Shown piece by piece: positions 4,815-5,238 of a DNA stretch of 5,238 nt. Under the pieces are notes generated by a model that was given only the letters and a program-made list of their open reading frames with translations, did no database searches and was not told the origin of the DNA. The DNA comes from an uncultured Prevotella sp. (GTDB taxonomy: Bacteria; Bacteroidota; Bacteroidia; Bacteroidales; Bacteroidaceae). The stretch covers positions 1 to 5,238 of the forward strand of contig USSA01000190.1 in the NCBI GenBank assembly GCA_900557255.1, in the 5' to 3' direction. The position numbers and the translations under genes were made by a program. Numbering within the stretch: the first letter of the stretch is position 1; every line of letters begins with the position of its first letter.

Positions 4815-5038
4815 GCTTTATTAATTATGGGGATAAAATCATCCATTGTGCAATGTACTTTTTGTATATCAGCTATATCAACGAATCAACAAACTTTGCT
4901 GAAAGCCTAGGTGGTAGTGGCGATACTAAGGATTGGGGACATGAGAAGGATGAAGATAAGATAGAATGGATAAGACTATGTTTGCGACAGGCAACAAAGA
5001 TGATGAAGCCAATGAAGAGAAAAGGCTTGAGTAGATAA
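4811..5038 (+). CDS. Hypothetical 75-residue protein, possible gene remnant
   Basis: I do not recognise this product. ATG 4811 overlaps the stop of the XRE frame as ATGA (4811-4814), an arrangement typical of translational coupling. Residues about 10-22 are hydrophobic and aromatic (IIHCAMYFLYISY), the middle is acidic and Gly-rich (GGSGDTKDWGHEKDEDK), and the C-terminus is strongly basic (KMMKPMKRKGLSR). The frame is open from 4748, reading residues such as NNSRLFDDSFT before the ATG. The product could therefore be the displaced C-terminal part of a larger, frameshifted gene rather than a protein starting at 4811. No ribosome-binding site is visible. A GC-rich hairpin follows 8 bases after the stop. 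Coding status is uncertain. Confidence 0.35.
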   Translation: MSFINYGDKIIHCAMYFLYISYINESTNFAESLGGSGDTKDWGHEKDEDKIEWIRLCLRQATKMMKPMKRKGLSR

Positions 5039-5046
5039 AATATTAA

Positions 5047-5088
5047 GGGAGGAGCGCATTTCGAACACGCCCCTCCCAAATTATTTTA
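5047..5088. terminator. Probable bidirectional terminator between convergent genes
   Basis: GGGAGG 5047-5052 pairs with CCTCCC 5072-5077; after an A/C mismatch GCG 5054-5056 pairs with CGC 5068-5070, leaving an 11-base loop. The flanks are AT-rich on both sides (TTATTTTA on the right; AATATTTTA on the complementary strand at left) but neither is a clean T run. It sits between the rightward ORF ending at 5038 and the leftward gene ending at 5120. Confidence 0.6.
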
Positions 5089-5119
5089 CAACTCGCAATG
5101 ATCTCGCGAATCACTATCC

Positions 5120-5238
5120 TTAGTAACGACTTGAATAGTGAGACGAGTGTGAACTATGCGAGCTGTGTGAAGAATGAGAACTATGCGAATAGTGACCCGC
5201 AAGAGAACTCTTTACCATGTCAATGGCTTTCTGCAAAA
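5120..5238 (-). CDS. His-Xaa-Ser repeat protein (HxsA-like), C-terminal part; 5' end outside window
   Basis: On the complementary strand the frame from 5236 to the TAA at 5122-5120 encodes 38 residues. It starts LQKAIDMVKSSLAG, continues with seven H-X-S units (HYS, HSS five times, HYS) at residues 15-35, and ends SRY. C-terminal His-Xaa-Ser repeats define the HxsA precursors of the His-Xaa-Ser peptide systems, which by established family annotation sit with the radical SAM proteins HxsB and HxsC and the small protein HxsD; the modified product is not known to me. The five HSS units use five different codon combinations, so the peptide pattern is kept by selection rather than by recent DNA duplication. 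No maturase is visible: the gene's 3' side holds only a terminator and unrelated genes, so partners would lie beyond 5238. Another His/Ser-rich protein, such as a metal-binding tail, is the main alternative. Confidence 0.72.
   Translation of the reverse strand, partial: LQKAIDMVKSSLAGHYSHSSHSSHSSHSSHSSHYSSRY
5132..5194 (-). repeat. Seven H-X-S codon triplets in the HxsA-like gene
   Basis: Seven 9-base units encode HYS, HSS (five times) and HYS. His is CAT or CAC, and Ser uses AGT, AGC, TCT, TCA and TCG, so the amino-acid period is exact while the DNA period is poor. Confidence 0.85.

Noticed and set aside
4873..5079. A leftward 68-codon frame that appears to have hydrophobic segments
   Set aside because: It begins inside the GC-rich hairpin and is antisense to the rightward ORF. 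The hydrophobic look comes from the complement of Lys/Glu-rich codons.

Overview
The window looks like a chromosomal segment of a Bacteroidales bacterium, most like a Prevotella/Segatella species. The reasons are a bL9 tail rich in Ala, Glu and Pro, promoters of the Bacteroidetes TAnnTTTG type, start codons with little or no Shine-Dalgarno sequence, and the protein families present. No database search was possible, so the taxon is an inference.

Left part (1-3690): an ordinary housekeeping block read rightwards. It starts with the end of rplI (ribosomal protein bL9) and its terminator. A TACCTTTG promoter then precedes fabD (malonyl-CoA:ACP transacylase). A very long terminator-like hairpin separates fabD from a 730-residue cytoplasmic protein, which ends at a strong terminator. 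That protein is unusual: a complete GH13 alpha-amylase-family enzyme (residues 1 to about 571) fused to a complete AlaX-type aminoacyl-tRNA editing domain (574-730).

Middle (3691-4487): about 800 bp without a credible gene but dense in structure. Two pairs of inverted repeats (3729-3776 with 4434-4481, and 3841-3893 with 4332-4384) enclose four tandem 32-bp units, a GC-rich cluster of TGCCCG/CGGGCA palindromes that can fold in two mutually exclusive ways, and a perfect 12-bp palindrome. A 9-bp motif, AAGTATCAT and variants, recurs in both orientations. A Bacteroidetes-type promoter sits in the right arm, pointing at the next gene.

Right part (4488-5238): an XRE-family helix-turn-helix gene broken by an in-frame TAA inside its DNA-binding domain, an ATGA-overlapping 75-residue ORF of unknown function, and a hairpin that may terminate transcription from both sides. 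On the opposite strand is the last part of a protein with seven His-X-Ser units (HYS, five HSS, HYS). This resembles the precursor of the His-Xaa-Ser (HxsA) radical-SAM peptide systems. The rest of that gene and any maturase genes would lie beyond the right edge.
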